Source: Azadirachta indica
Taxonomy: Eukaryota > Streptophyta > Magnoliopsida > Sapindales > Meliaceae
DNA: 64,000 nucleotides
Reading direction: 5' to 3'
Assembly: GCA_022749755.1 (NCBI GenBank)
Contig: CM040440.1
Coordinates: forward strand, 122,824 to 186,823
Shown here: piece by piece, positions 43,623 through 55,694 of the stretch
How positions within the stretch are numbered: the stretch's first letter is position 1
Layout: each line of letters begins with the position of its first letter
The notes under the pieces: model-generated
The model's input: the letters and a program-made list of their open reading frames with translations, nothing else
Database searches by the model: none
Told to the model about the DNA's origin: nothing
Made by a program: the position numbers and the translations under genes

Positions 43623-45117
43623 TATGTCTCCCCCAAGTAAATTTATTATCTTTTATCTCTGATTAGCTGAATTTGTAGACATGTAATATAGAGAAAAGTT
43701 CTACAAACGTGAAAATAGCATTTTTGTGTTCTCCAGTTCTGCGGATGTTGACTGTGATTTTAATTCCTATTGCTCAAGGCTGACGCTTTCTACCTTTTTT
43801 TTCCTCTGTTTCTCTTACTGAACTGCAAAGCAGAGTAGCCAAGAGATATTGTCGATTGAACTTGTTTATTTGGAGGCCACAACTTATTATATTTGCGTTA
43901 GCTGAAGGATGAACGGTCACGCCTTTAGTTTAACCAAATGCATGTCACAAACTTAATAGTGAAATTACTGAAATAGCCTAGTTCAAGTGGAAATTTTAAG
44001 TAGAAGTGGTAATTTAGGACATGACACAATTTTTCGATACGAATTCAGTACCATTAAACGAATTTGAATTTAAAAATCTTAATATGAATAATAATCATTT
44101 TATGTCGACACGATTATTATTTGTGTCGTTATTATTTGTGTTGTATCTGTATTTGACCTATAAAACATGATTATTCATTTAAAATATAATTATTCAAATA
44201 AATAATCTTATCTTAAATAAATAAGCGAATAATTATTTTTTAAAAGAATAATTATATTTTAAAGGAATGTATTTTAATAAATTTCAAAAAAATATATAAT
44301 ATAAAATTATTTATTATAATAATTTTTAACGTAAGAATTTAATTATTAAATATATATTATATTTAATAAAATACGTTATTAAATGTATATTTTAAAGACT
44401 TTAATAATAATATTAAATTAAACTAATCATATCCGTGTCGTAAACTGTATTGTATTTATATTTTAAAGGAATTATATTTAAATAAATAATCATATTTTAA
44501 ATAAATAATCAGATTTTAAATAAATAAATGAATAATCTTGTTTTCAACGAATAAACAAATAATCGTGTTTTAAATAAATGATATTTAAATAAACGACTTG
44601 TATTTGTACTTAAAAGAATTAATATAAATAATAAAATAATCGTATTTATGTCAAATAAATATTAAACGAATCGAATTCATATTAGCTTAAATTCAATTCG
44701 TTTATTTGAATTGCCACCTTTAATTCTAAATATTTTTTAATATTTCGGTAATTCCAGTGATTTCAAATATTTCATGGATGGAAATTTGAATAAATTTTTC
44801 ATTTTTTATTTTTTTTCTTACTCCTATGGGTAAAATTTTCCATTTTGGTAATTAAATTTAAATATCATTTATCATTTTTTTCTTTTAGCTATTGTTGCAA
44901 GTTTTTCGTTTTTGTAATTAAAAGATAAATGTTTAATAAAAGTGCTAGATATTATAAGTATGTAAAAGTTGATAAACAACTGATAATATTAATATTTATG
45001 ACCACCTATTTTTCGATTCGAGTAACATTTTCAAGCGGAAAACGCAAGTTAGGTTGAGGCGCCTCGTTTGAATTTTTAACCTGTGGGTCCCACGTTTCTC
45101 CCAAAAAGGCCAAGGAT
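43623..45117. other. Intergenic between DAPF and kinesin-5
   Basis: Contains the DAPF 3' flank, a hAT-like element (about 44003-44722) and AT-rich sequence. No gene is seen. Confidence 0.6.
44003..44722. mobile_element. hAT-like non-autonomous element
   Basis: The left end AAGTGGTAATTTAGGACA and the reverse complement of the right end AAGGTGGCAATTCAAATA are similar inverted ends. The AT-rich interior includes an imperfect minisatellite of about 25-30 bp (44470-44600) built on AAATAAATAATC. No target duplication is found. Boundaries are approximate. Confidence 0.45.
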
Positions 45118-45162
45118 TCCAACGGCTATCTCCTGCATACAAATCACAAAGTAGCCGTTAGA
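45118..45162 (+). promoter_or_regulatory. Paired MSA elements (mitosis-specific activator)
   Basis: TCCAACGGCTA at 45118-45128 (plus) and TCTAACGGCTA at 45152-45162 (minus) both match the MSA consensus YCYAACGGYYA exactly. MYB3R factors bind MSA sites to drive G2/M genes, which fits a mitotic kinesin. The sites lie roughly 100 bp before the likely transcription start. Confidence 0.8.
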
Positions 45163-45370
45163 GAATCAAAACTCTTCATTTCAAAAGCCACCTGCAATAG
45201 AATACCGTAAACAAAAACATAATCTTACAATCCTAGGAGAATCCCAAAAAGAAAAACGCAAAAGCACTTTCAAAACACTCTTTCTATCGCTCATTCTCGT
45301 CAATCGATCGATCTAAGGGTTTCCATTTCGAAAATAATAGTTAGAAACTTTCATCTCAGCCTAAGAGTCG

Positions 45371-45574
45371 GTGAGTTCCGTTTTCGTGCACTGAAACTTC
45401 GAAGTATTTTCATTTTCTTTCCATTTGTTTGTCTAGAAAGTAAAGGAAAAGAAAATTTTTGAATTACATTTTACTTTTCTTTCGGTTCTTAATTGCTGAA
45501 AAGTTTCCTTTGTTATTCTATCGAAAATTCCTCTTTTTTATATCCAATTTTTCCACTTTGTTATCTTCGCTTAG
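45371..45574 (+). other. Probable 5' UTR intron of the kinesin-5 gene
   Basis: GTGAGT after AAGAGTCG (45363-45370) and a CTTAG acceptor at 45570-45574, with a T-rich interior, place an intron between the leader and the ATG at 45600. This is inference from splice signals only. Confidence 0.55.
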
Positions 45575-45599
45575 GCACCAAAATTGAAAGAAAAAGAAA

Positions 45600-46748
45600 A
45601 TGATGTCACTCACTCCCGATCAATATAGAAAAGTTGGATTGGGGATAACTGCATCCCCATCTCCTTTCCTCACTCCCCGGCCAGAAAGGCGTCGCCCAGA
45701 ATCAAGAGGATCCGATTGGAATTCAAACCGACAGGATAGAGATAAAGAGGTTAATGTTCAAGTGCTATTAAGATGCAGGTTGGTTTCAATTTTCAAGGTT
45801 TTCTGTGTTGCTTATTCATTTTATTACTACTTGGATCAAATTTAAATTTACCGTTCAGTTTTAGCGAATCTCCAACTCTGACAAATTAATGAATAGAGGA
45901 TTTTGTTTAAGTTACTTCCAATTTCCACATTCAATTTTTATAACAGGCCACTAAGCGATGATGAGCAGAGATCAAATGTCGCGAGAGTGATTTCATGCAA
46001 TGAACAGAGAAGAGAAGTCACTGTATTGCAAAATGTCGCCAATAAGCAAATAGATAGAGTTTTCACTTTTGACAAGGTTAGCTCCTGCCCGGTAGTGCTT
46101 ATGATTTTTTCTTTATGCTTGCGTTCTAAATTTATATGTCTAATCTTACACTAAAAAATTTGGTAGGTTTTTGGACCAAAAGCACAACAAAGATCAATAT
46201 ATGACCAAGCCATTTCTCCCATTGTCAATGAAGTTCTTGACGGTTTCAATTGTACAGTCTTCGCTTATGGGCAGACAGGTACTGGTAAAACATATACGAT
46301 GGAGGGTGGGATGAGAAATAAGGTACGAAACAACTGAAAACATGTTAAGTTTAGCAGTCTATATAATGTCTGGTTGGGGATATCATATTTCACACATCAT
46401 GAAATGCAGGGTGGAGATCTACCTGCAGAGGCTGGTGTTATTCCAAGAGCAGTTTCGCCAAATTTTCGATATACTAGAGGCCCAGAATGCTGACTATAGT
46501 ATGAAAGTGTCATTTTTGGAGCTGTACAATGAAGAAATAACTGATTTGCTGGCTCAGGAAGACTATTCAAAATCCACAGAAGATAAGCAAAAGAAACCCA
46601 TTTCCTTGATGGAAGATGGAAAGGGTTGTGTTGTTGTAAGAGGCCTTGAAGAAGAAGCTGTGTACAGTGCAAATGAAATTTATACCATACTGGAACGAGG
46701 GGCAGCAAAAAGGCGTACAGCAGATACCTTGTTAAACAAGCGCAGCAG
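45600..46748 (+). CDS. Kinesin-5 (BIMC/KRP125-type) motor, 5' part only, cut by the assembly gap
   Basis: A plus-end motor that crosslinks and slides spindle and phragmoplast microtubules. Exons: 45600-45778, 45947-46076, 46167-46322 and 46410-46748, then an intron into the N run. The motor domain starts at [16 protein letters not shown]. The ATP P-loop [15 protein letters not shown] is in exon 3. [14 protein letters not shown] and [18 protein letters not shown] follow in exon 4. The rest of the motor (switch I/II, microtubule-binding loop), stalk and tail, some 700-800 residues in this family, are missing. In exon 4 the conserved PRAV(R/K)QIFD joint needs one T removed from TTT at 46453-46455; as written the frame shifts there. 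Confidence 0.88.
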
Positions 46749-46830
46749 GTTGAATTTGTTCTCCGTTCCTTTTCAACTTACTAATGATTTTCGAATAGAG
46801 GGAAATGAAATTTTGCTGAAGTGATTTCTT

Positions 46831-46930
46831 NNNNNNNNNNNNNNNNNNNNNNNNNNNNNNNNNNNNNNNNNNNNNNNNNNNNNNNNNNNNNNNNNNNNNN
46901 NNNNNNNNNNNNNNNNNNNNNNNNNNNNNN
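46831..46930. other. Assembly gap of exactly 100 N
   Basis: A round 100-base run of N, the conventional filler for a gap of unknown size. The left side is a kinesin-5 intron; the right side starts inside the PPR gene. The two sides do not belong to one gene. Confidence 0.99.
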
Positions 46931-47283
46931 GGAAAGCATTGCTTGGAGGCTGCCAGATACACTCAAATACGGAACTGGGAGAATTTGCAGCTCGAAAAAT
47001 CCAGGCATTGGATCCTGAAGATGTTTCCTCATACGTTATGTTATCAAATGCACTCTCTGCTGCTGGTAAGTGGGATAATGCATCAAAGATTAGGAGAGAG
47101 ATGAAGGATAAAGGAATGACAATAGTTCCAGGTTGCAGTTGGATTGAAATCAGGAGCAAAGTTAATGTCTTTGTCACTGGGGATCGAAACCATCATCTTA
47201 ACGATGAGATTTACATGATATTGAGGTCTTGTATGCGGCAAATAAGGCAGAATGAAGCTTCCAATTTTCTAATTGAATATTGA
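46931..47283 (+). CDS. PPR protein, 3' fragment (last 117 codons), duplicate of 1758-2110
   Basis: In frame from the gap edge: KALLGGCQIHSNTELGEFAA ... CSWIEIRSKVNVFVTGD ... FLIEY, identical to the C-terminus of the complete gene at 1758-3296. The 5' part is absent because the contig starts here. It is probably the same gene assembled twice, not a paralogue. Confidence 0.9.
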
Positions 47284-48100
47284 ATTAAGTTTGACATGAG
47301 CACTCACTGTATCACCACCCTTCACAATTTTTTGAAATAGATTTCCTTTCAATTAGGATAGAACTTGCTCAGTTTGAATGCAGTTGACGATATCAAACTA
47401 ATGCCCAATTTCCTTTGAATTAGGATAGATTTGTTATAGTTTAAACGCAGATTTTTATTGACGGTGTCAAACTAATACACATTTTCACTGTGGACTAAAT
47501 ATTAGTAATTGAAAAATAAAAGCCTTTTGATTACGTTAATGCTAATACTACAATCAGAACGTGATTACAAGTGCTCAGGGATTATATTGCAAGTAGATGA
47601 AAAAATGTTTTTTTTTTTTTTTTGGTCGAAGTGCAGGTTACGTGTGGTAGCACGTGAGAGACCAAAAAGATTTGGGCTTTTCCTATAAGGCCGATTCAAA
47701 GTTATAAATTTTCGTGGGCCACGAGGGGGTCCACCGTTAGCCACGCGTCGCTAAAAACTGCATCAGAGTGGTCCCGATTCCCGGAAACAATCAACAAACT
47801 GGGACCCACTTACTAACCATAGTACGCAACTAACCGTCATGTCGAGTTAATTCAACCTCTGATCACGGTTAGATTTCGTCTCAGGTTTAGCTCTCCAGAT
47901 CTCCCTCTCTCTTTTCTCTTCTCTATCTTCTCCCCAATTCAAAGATTAATACCTAGTTAGGGTTTCAGAACTGAAAATCTTTCTTCTATTTTCCTTCTAA
48001 TTTTCAATTCTCACTATTTTTTTTTCTAATTCTAAATAAATCTGATTCCATGGCTCTGCTAAGTTTTTTCAATTTGAATTGAAAATTAAAACAATAAAAA
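47284..48100. promoter_or_regulatory. AFC1 promoter and 5' UTR with a short upstream ORF
   Basis: Counterpart of 941-1757. CT-rich leader near 47900-47935. An upstream ATG at 48050 opens a 10-codon frame ending at 48082, 18 bases before the AFC1 ATG. Confidence 0.6.
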
Positions 48101-51100
48101 ATGGAAACGCAGAGGATTATAGAGTTTCCACATAAAAACATGGACAAGCGTCCTAGGAAACGGCCTCGTTTAACATGGGACGTGCCTCCTACTCTTCCTC
48201 TTCCTCCTCCCAAGGTAACAATTTCTTACACGCTCAATTAGAATCTTATTTTCTTGTAATTGAATCATTTTTATATGCAATTCTATATCTGGCCGAATTT
48301 ATTAAACGCACAATTTTCTTTTTGTATGTTGTTAATCAATTAACAATATATGATTGCAAGTGTTAAATAATATGTTAATTGAACTTACTTTTCTCTGATA
48401 TTTTCTGTGTATTATGAACAAATCTTTGAATTGATTTCCCCGAGTTGGAAAAGTTGTTAACATCTTGGATTATTCATGCTAATTAGCTTAGCAGAATCAT
48501 CGGTTTTATTTTATCGTAAATTTGTAACTTTTTATGTTGTTCTGAAATTTTTATCTGCTGCAGGTTCTTCCAGCTGTATATTGTGGTCAGGAGTTTGGGA
48601 ATGTAGGGTTACCCAATTATGCCTGTTCATCACTGTTTTATGGTGGGATTCCTCGGAACATTTCACCTCCCTGGAGGCCTGATGATAAAGATGGACATTA
48701 CGTTTTTGCGATTGGAGAAAGTTTAACCCCTCGCTGTTAGTATATGCTGTTGCAAACTTTAACTTCTCTTATACAGGACAGAAAAACGTAGTGTTACATA
48801 TATTGCACATGCAAGGTAGATCAGAGATAGAATGATAGAAGTTATGATGCCTAAATTGTCCACTTGTGGAGATATTGTTTATCTATAGGCTGATACAGTG
48901 ATGGTCAGTTTTCTATTCTGGTCTACTTGCGGTTGTAAGTGTGTCTTCACCACACTATAGAATTGGAAGATATTGCAGTGTGATTGGATTTGAGTCATGA
49001 GTGTATATTCTTGGCTATGCAGATATTTCCATCTGTTCATTGTGGTTTATTTATCTTTGGGATGACAGCTTTTTTTTTCTGTTTGGCCAACTGTTGGTAC
49101 TCATAATCTATTCGCTGATACCTTTTTTTTTCCTCATTCTTTCAGACAGGATTCTCAGCAAAATGGGTGAAGGTTAGTATTTTCCTTTGATTTGAGCTTT
49201 TTATTATCTGTTTACTCTTCCCTTGTTTGTGTACCTTTCAAATATCCTTTTTTCTGGTCAAGTGGGGTTTTCTTTTAGTTAAGTTTTTTTTTTTTTGGTT
49301 GGTACTTGTTGGCATCTTTTTACCCGATTAATTATTGCATTGTTCATTAATTATACATCATGGCATTTTATGTTCCAGAACCTTTTAGTATCATTTGGCA
49401 TTGAAATCCCTTTGATGATACTTGTTTGCAGGGACATTTGGGCAAGTATTGGAATGTTTTGACAATGAAAAGAAAGAAGTTGTGGCAATCAAAATTGTTC
49501 GCTCCATAAACAAGTATCGTGAAGCAGCCATGATTGAAATTGATGTTCTACAGAGGCTTGCCAGACATGATGTTGGTGGCAGTCGGTAAGAGTGTTGTCC
49601 TTTACTTTTCTTCACTTACTCTGGAAGTTTTAAGTGATCTTGGTGTAAGCGGTTTTATTCCTTGCAGTTGTGTGCAAATACGGAATTGGTTTGACTATCG
49701 TAATCATATTTGTATTGTAAGTATTTATTGGTATTTGTAATTTGATTAATTTGAAGGGGCAATGAATGTTTGCTTCATGCCTAAATGTTCTGTGAGTTAA
49801 GAAACTTGCGGATGAATTTAAATGGTTTCAACAGGTATTTGAGAAGCTTGGACCAAGCTTATACGATTTTCTTCGTAGAAACAGCTATCGTTCATTTCCC
49901 ATTGATCTTGTTCGGGAGCTTGGCAGACAACTATTGGAGTCTGTGGCATGTGTGTGGACAATTCTTGCACCATTTTCATCTATATCTTATTTACATGATG
50001 CTCAAACACTCTTAACTATGAAATTGAGATTTGATCATCAATATTTTATTTGGATTCCATTATTTGAATCCCGCAGTAGTTTTTGTTTGAACAAGTGTGA
50101 GTTGTTGAGTAGTAATGATAATTCATTGTCGTTTCACTCATTCTATCCTTTCTCTATGTTTGCAGTTATGCATGACTTACATCTTATACACACTGACTTG
50201 AAGCCAGAAAATATTCTTCTTGTTTCCTCTGAATATGTTAAAGTGCCTGATTATAAGGTACCACCTTTTCCTAAGGCATGCTTTCCAGACGTTTATCATG
50301 GCTCTACTTGTATGTGGATCTAATTTGAAATGCATTGGTTCATCTTTCAATTAAATCTATAAGTTAAATAGCTTTACCTGTATTAGATTAAATTACACAG
50401 AGACAGATGTGTGTGTGTGACCTATCAATTGTTTTAGAGTGGCAGCATACGGGGTGTTATTTTAAATTACAAGGAACCTAGGGAACAAGGGGTCACCAAT
50501 TGATATTTTGAATTTTATCCCAAACACTGTTAAATTGAAGCTTTTGACTCCCATATCAATGATGCTTCAAAATTTTATACCCAGCATGGTTGATTTGTTG
50601 TAATTTTTCTTTTGGCTGTGATTTAGTTTCTATCACGATCCTCCAAAGATGGCTCCTATTTCAAGAATCTTCCCAAATCAAGTGCAATTAAGCTCATTGA
50701 TTTTGGAAGCACAACATTTGAACATCAAGATCACAGCTATGTTGTATCAACACGGCATTATCGTGCACCTGAGGTTATCTTAGGTAATGATTTTTTCTGT
50801 GATTGTGTAGTAGTCAGTGTTCTATGGAATTCTTCTTATGACAATTCTGAGATACATTCTGCAGGTCTTGGATGGAACTATCCTTGTGATTTGTGGAGCG
50901 TGGGTTGCATTCTTGTAGAACTTTGCTCTGTAAGTAACTTTTTCCTACTACCTTGCTTGGAACATTTATTATTATTTTTATTGCTTTCATAAGTTTAACA
51001 GTTCATTTATCATACCTGTTGTGTTGCATTCTCGTAGAACTTCGCTCTGTAAGTAACTTTTTCCTACTACCTTGCTTGGAGTATTTATTACTATTGTTAT

Positions 51101-52056
51101 TGCTTTCATAAGTTTAACAGTTCATGTATCACACCTGTTGTTTTAGCATTAAGTGTTCTGTGTCCCATGTTAAGTTTAGTATCTAGTATGGTTACTCAAA
51201 TAATGGTTAATAGTTCACTTAGGGCAGAGTAACTATTTCATGAATCTGCTTATGAATTTTTACAAATGCATACTAATGGAATGCTATCACACGGGCTATG
51301 AGCTTGGATTATATTTACCTTTCCTTCTTTGATATAAATAGGGTGAGGCTCTTTTTCAAACACATGAGAATTTAGAGCATCTAGCCATGATGGAGAGGGT
51401 TTTAGGGCCTGTGCCCCAGCATATGGTGCTCAGAGCTGAGTAAGCACCGTCGCTTTATCTGCATGTTAAATTCTTCTACTATTTTCAGGTGGATGAATTT
51501 CTTAGATTGTGGCCCTGATCTTTTTGCAGTCGCCGTGCCGAAAAGTATTTTAGGAGAGGTGCACGATTAGATTGGCCAGATGGTGCAACTTCAAGAGAAA
51601 GCATGAGGGCAGTTTGGAAACTTCCCCGTCTCCCGGTAATTTTTTCTGCATCTTCTAATTTGCTCATGTAAATTATATGCTTCCTGATATTGTTAATCTG
51701 TGCTTGATAAAAAAACATATTTATGAGGGGACTTCTCTACTCTCCTCTTCCAGATAATGATTTATACCTTTTCTGGATAACCCTACTGTAATCTCTCAGA
51801 CCCCACTCACATTAAGTGGGGAAAAAAAAAGAATGATACTCCTTTTTTCAAGCGTAAGCAAAGATTTAATTATTGTTATTTTTTATTTTGGTTCCAGAAC
51901 CTAATAATGCAGCATGTAGATCACTCTGCTGGTGATTTGATTGATCTCCTTCAAGGGCTCCTCCGATATGATCCAGCAGAGCGGCTTAAAGCAAGGGAAG
52001 CCCTAAGACATCCCTTCTTCACAAGAGATATGAGAAGGTGTGGGTATCCCTTGTAA
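48101..52056 (+). CDS. AFC1: LAMMER/CLK dual-specificity kinase, AFC1 orthologue
   Basis: A nuclear CLK-type kinase that phosphorylates SR splicing factors. Exons: 48101-48214, 48564-48735, 49146-49172, 49432-49585, 49668-49716, 49835-49949, 50166-50257, 50627-50783, 50865-50929, 51342-51439, 51530-51635 and 51898-52056; phases join. The N-terminus ([21 protein letters not shown], then a Pro run) is of the AFC1 type. The domain shows [10 protein letters not shown] (P-loop), VVAIKIVR (Lys), [11 protein letters not shown] (catalytic loop), LIDFGSTTF (DFG), [10 protein letters not shown] and the family signature EHLAMMER. It ends [15 protein letters not shown]. The Arabidopsis protein runs somewhat further, so an additional 3' exon is possible. 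Exons 1-2 recur at 306-940. Confidence 0.92.
50905..51142 (+). repeat. 119-bp tandem duplication across exon 9 end and intron 9 of AFC1
   Basis: The segment beginning TTGCATTCTTGTAGAACTTT (50905) recurs at 51024 as TTGCATTCTCGTAGAACTTC, with the following intron sequence also repeated. It copies the last 25 bases of exon 9 and its donor (CTCT|GTAAGTAAC) into the intron, giving a second perfect 5' splice site at 51049. Confidence 0.85.
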
Positions 52057-55000
52057 TTGCATAGCTTCATCCTTCGTTTTAATGATGAGCTTGAGCATTT
52101 TTTTATAAACAAAAGCCAAAGAAAGAAATAACACAGTTATGCATGTCTTGAATGATATTCTACCGTTTCATTTTGTTTGTATGATCGTTGTACAGTGAAA
52201 TATATGCTTATCTCCAGTTGTCTTTTGTTTCTCCGTGTTTTCTGTTTTTTTTTTTTTTTTTGTTCTTTTCTTTTTAATACTACCTGGTCATTGAAGTGTA
52301 TCCCACTATAAGAGTTTCTGGTTTGTTTTGTGATCTCGTGAGGAGAGAAATAATTATTTTGTTTCCCGTTTCGGAATATATTGTAATATTGTTTTGGCAT
52401 TTGTGTGTCTGAACTGTGTGCTAAATAACCATAGAATCTAGGGCCGGGCAAAAGAATCTGGAATCCGCAAAACCAGATTGGACGGTTCGGTTTGATTTGA
52501 CATATTGTTCAGTCCGATTTTGGTTCTTAATTTAAAATAGGGGAATATTCACATGCCTCCGCCTGAGGTTTATCAAATTTACAAATAGAGGGAAGGTATG
52601 ATGTAATTCACAGGTACTTCTCCTCTTATTTAACAGAAATTTACTTTTCGTTTGTTAACTTTTACTTGTGATTAAAAAGTCAATTTTACCCCAGATCTTG
52701 AAAATAAGATAAATACCAAAACATTTCTTCTTTTTAATAACTTAAAAATAAAAAAAAAAATACATAAAAAGAGATAAAACCAAAAAAATATATTCCAACA
52801 AATTAGATAAATCTCAAGAACGTATATCCAACAAACAAGATAAATCTCAACCAAAAAAATCTCAGATTGAAATAATTATCGTGGAATGTAAATAATTGTA
52901 AGAATCTATCATTCTTCAACCAAACAACGAAATTAGCGTTACTTTCCCGGACGCTCAAGGATGGTTTTGTCTCTATTTCCATCGACAACATTGTTAAAAA
53001 AAAAATTTAATAATAATAAATCAAAAAATTAACAATTATGCGAATAATACAATGAAACCCCTCATCAAACTTCTTTTCCTTTTCCAACCAGTCAGAGCCA
53101 TATTTAGCAACAAGAACGAAATCTCGCTATCATCCACATGCGACTTTTCTACTGCGGAATCACATAATCGCATCATCATCAAAATCGAATCCTCCCTCAA
53201 AATTTCCTTCATCATCATCGTTCTCATCAAGATTTCGGCTCTAACAAATAAATTCGGAACTGGACCAAAATAATTTTTAATGGTGAAATGACATCGTTCA
53301 TGAATGATAAACAATATCGTTTTATTAAAAAAAAAAAAAAAAAGAAGCAGGTTTAGTAAAAAAATTTTTTTAAACTGACAGATTCATATGTATTTGGGCT
53401 TGATTTTAATTTGGTTTTACTTTTATATTTTATCTGGTTCGGTTTTAAAAATTAGAAATTTCAAACCTTTTCTGTCTGATCTAACTTTAAAGAAAGTTAG
53501 AAAATTTAGATTAAGTCCACGTTTAATGAAATTGGAAAATATTTTAGGAAATTCAGACTTTGTCCACCTTTAATAAAAATTAGAAAACATTTCTCCTACG
53601 CTGAATCTAGATATAGTAGCAGCAACAAATTGATTTGATGTGAGCAAAATTTAAATTCTAAAGCCAATAAATGTTTTAAGTCGAAATAATTGTAGTTTTA
53701 GTAAATTTCGTTGTCGTATAAGATGATTGAAACAGAATTATCTTTGGAGTTCTTGCGGTATGCCAATTTTGATTAATAACAGAACAAAAATCATTACTTG
53801 TGTTTGATTTTCTAAATCAGCAGTGTGTAACGTGAAAGTGTATGTACTGTTCAACAGTGATCCAAATGTAAATTAACAGCGAACAACGTCGTTATCAAAG
53901 TCTAGCTGTAATTTCGCGATTAAAGATGTTACATTAGTTATATAAATCAAGTTGTACCTAAATCAATATTCTAATCTGCATTATCGATTATTAAAGTCGA
54001 CATGGCGATAATGTAGAATGCTTTTCTAAATTAAATAATCGAATTAGTTGAAAGTTTGTCAATGCTATTATTATTTCACCGATGGCAGGTCAATAAAGGA
54101 TAATCACTTGCACAGTCTAGAAAGAGCTTTTCAATTTCCTTTTTTGCCAACATGCTCTCGCGTCTGTACATTGGGAAATCATCCTGACATGTAATGCTAA
54201 CTCATGAAGTCACTGCATGTGTCAAAAACGGACACGTTTTGATTCCATGTCTTTGACCCTCCTCCCTTTGTGGCAAGTCTTAGACACTGTTGCTGCGATT
54301 TCACCATGGTATATTGCTATTCTACAGAAAAGGGAGGAGTTTTATATACATACATATATATATATATATATTTATATATGTTTTGATAGTTATTTAAATC
54401 CCAATTTTGAATTTTTGATCATTTCATTCATTCTTTAAAGATACAAAAAAATATTTTCAGTCATTATCATTCCAATTCTCAATGGAGGCTTGGCGGGTGG
54501 GAAATCATAAATACACGGTGATAAGATTTCGCATTTGATATATAGTTGTTTTACAAGCAAGCCAAATTCGCAAGCGTAGAGACAGACTTTTTATGCATTG
54601 AGTTGGATGATAACGAGAAATGGGAAGAACAATGGACCTTGACAGAGAGATTGACGAAGAAGCACTGCTAAAATGCCAAAAGTGGGCCGTGGTATTATTA
54701 CTATGAATAGAATAAAAAAACAGATCAGTAATGACTCGGAGGGGTCCTTCGACTATCCACGGCAATGATGTAAAGAGACAGATGAGACCCGTTCTACACC
54801 CTAAAAAAAAAAAGACAAAGCAGCAGTAACAGAGATAGAAATTTTTGCAAAATTAGACAAGGTTAAAATTGTTCCCATGCCGTGCTCTTGCCAATCAAAG
54901 AATTGAGGGCCATACTTCACGTGAACTCAACTCAACTCAACATATCAACTTAACCCTTTATCCCTTCTAACATAACAAACAAATAACTAAAGTTATTTTT

Positions 55001-55694
55001 ATAATTATTTCCTTTAACTAAAAAAAAATAATTAATCAATTTCTGATTTTACTTGTCAACTAATATTTATCGTTAGTTTTCATATTTTTACTAAAATCTA
55101 CGTCTCTTGCTCAAAAACTAAAATTACCCCAATGATCATGTGCAGACAGAAAATGTATTTTAATATAACGCATATTATTTTCATACATGAAACGTTTTAT
55201 TTTAGACACATTTATTATTGGCTTTTATAAGCAAATATCAAAAACCATCCAGGTCATAACTTGGGTGATAAAAACATCTAACCTTCAACTACATTATATA
55301 ATGTGTAAGACTCTTTCAATTTCTAGTTTTCGTGAGAGTCGAATTCTTTCTATATTAAAGGTAGATTTGTGAATTGTTTATTTACACTTTCCCCATAAAT
55401 TAATAATATTTTAAAAAAATAAATATCAATAGTCGAGGAACGTGGTTGATGTATTGCTAACCTAGATAACGTGTACTTCGTCCTTGTCAACAGGGTTCCG
55501 TTTTCTTTGTGCTGACGTGGAAATATTTGATTGGTTAAAAGAGCACCATCACAGGAGGACGCAAGGGAAGCCGAGGACTTTACGGCAGTTTCACGGGCCG
55601 TTAACCGACTATGGGCCCCTTATTGCTGCACAGGAGTGTGGAGAGAGCGAGGTGCACCGTGCTTTTGGGCTCGTAGACGGAAGGTTAGAGGACC
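52057..55694. other. Intergenic, AT-rich, no gene recognised
   Basis: AFC1 3' flank, then AT-rich DNA. Features seen: a poly-T tract (about 52246-52261), a poly-A tract (about 53330-53343), and a TA microsatellite at about 54352-54370. Short open frames (for example 53036-53314 and 54505-54765 minus) show no recognisable domain. Confidence 0.55.

Larger units (their letters stand above)
46931..49040. repeat. Right arm of the 2.1-kb inverted repeat
   Basis: Reverse complement of 1-2110, starting exactly at the first base after the gap. See the left arm for the two 1-bp differences. Confidence 0.97.

Noticed and set aside
1..49040. Genuine biological palindrome or large inverted duplication
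   Set aside because: Possible, but the near-zero divergence, the boundary at a 100-N gap and the broken genes on both sides fit a scaffolding artefact better.
53036..53314. Acidic/Met-rich open frame on the minus strand in the AFC1 downstream region
   Set aside because: No recognisable domain or conserved motif and no promoter or splice context; left as intergenic.
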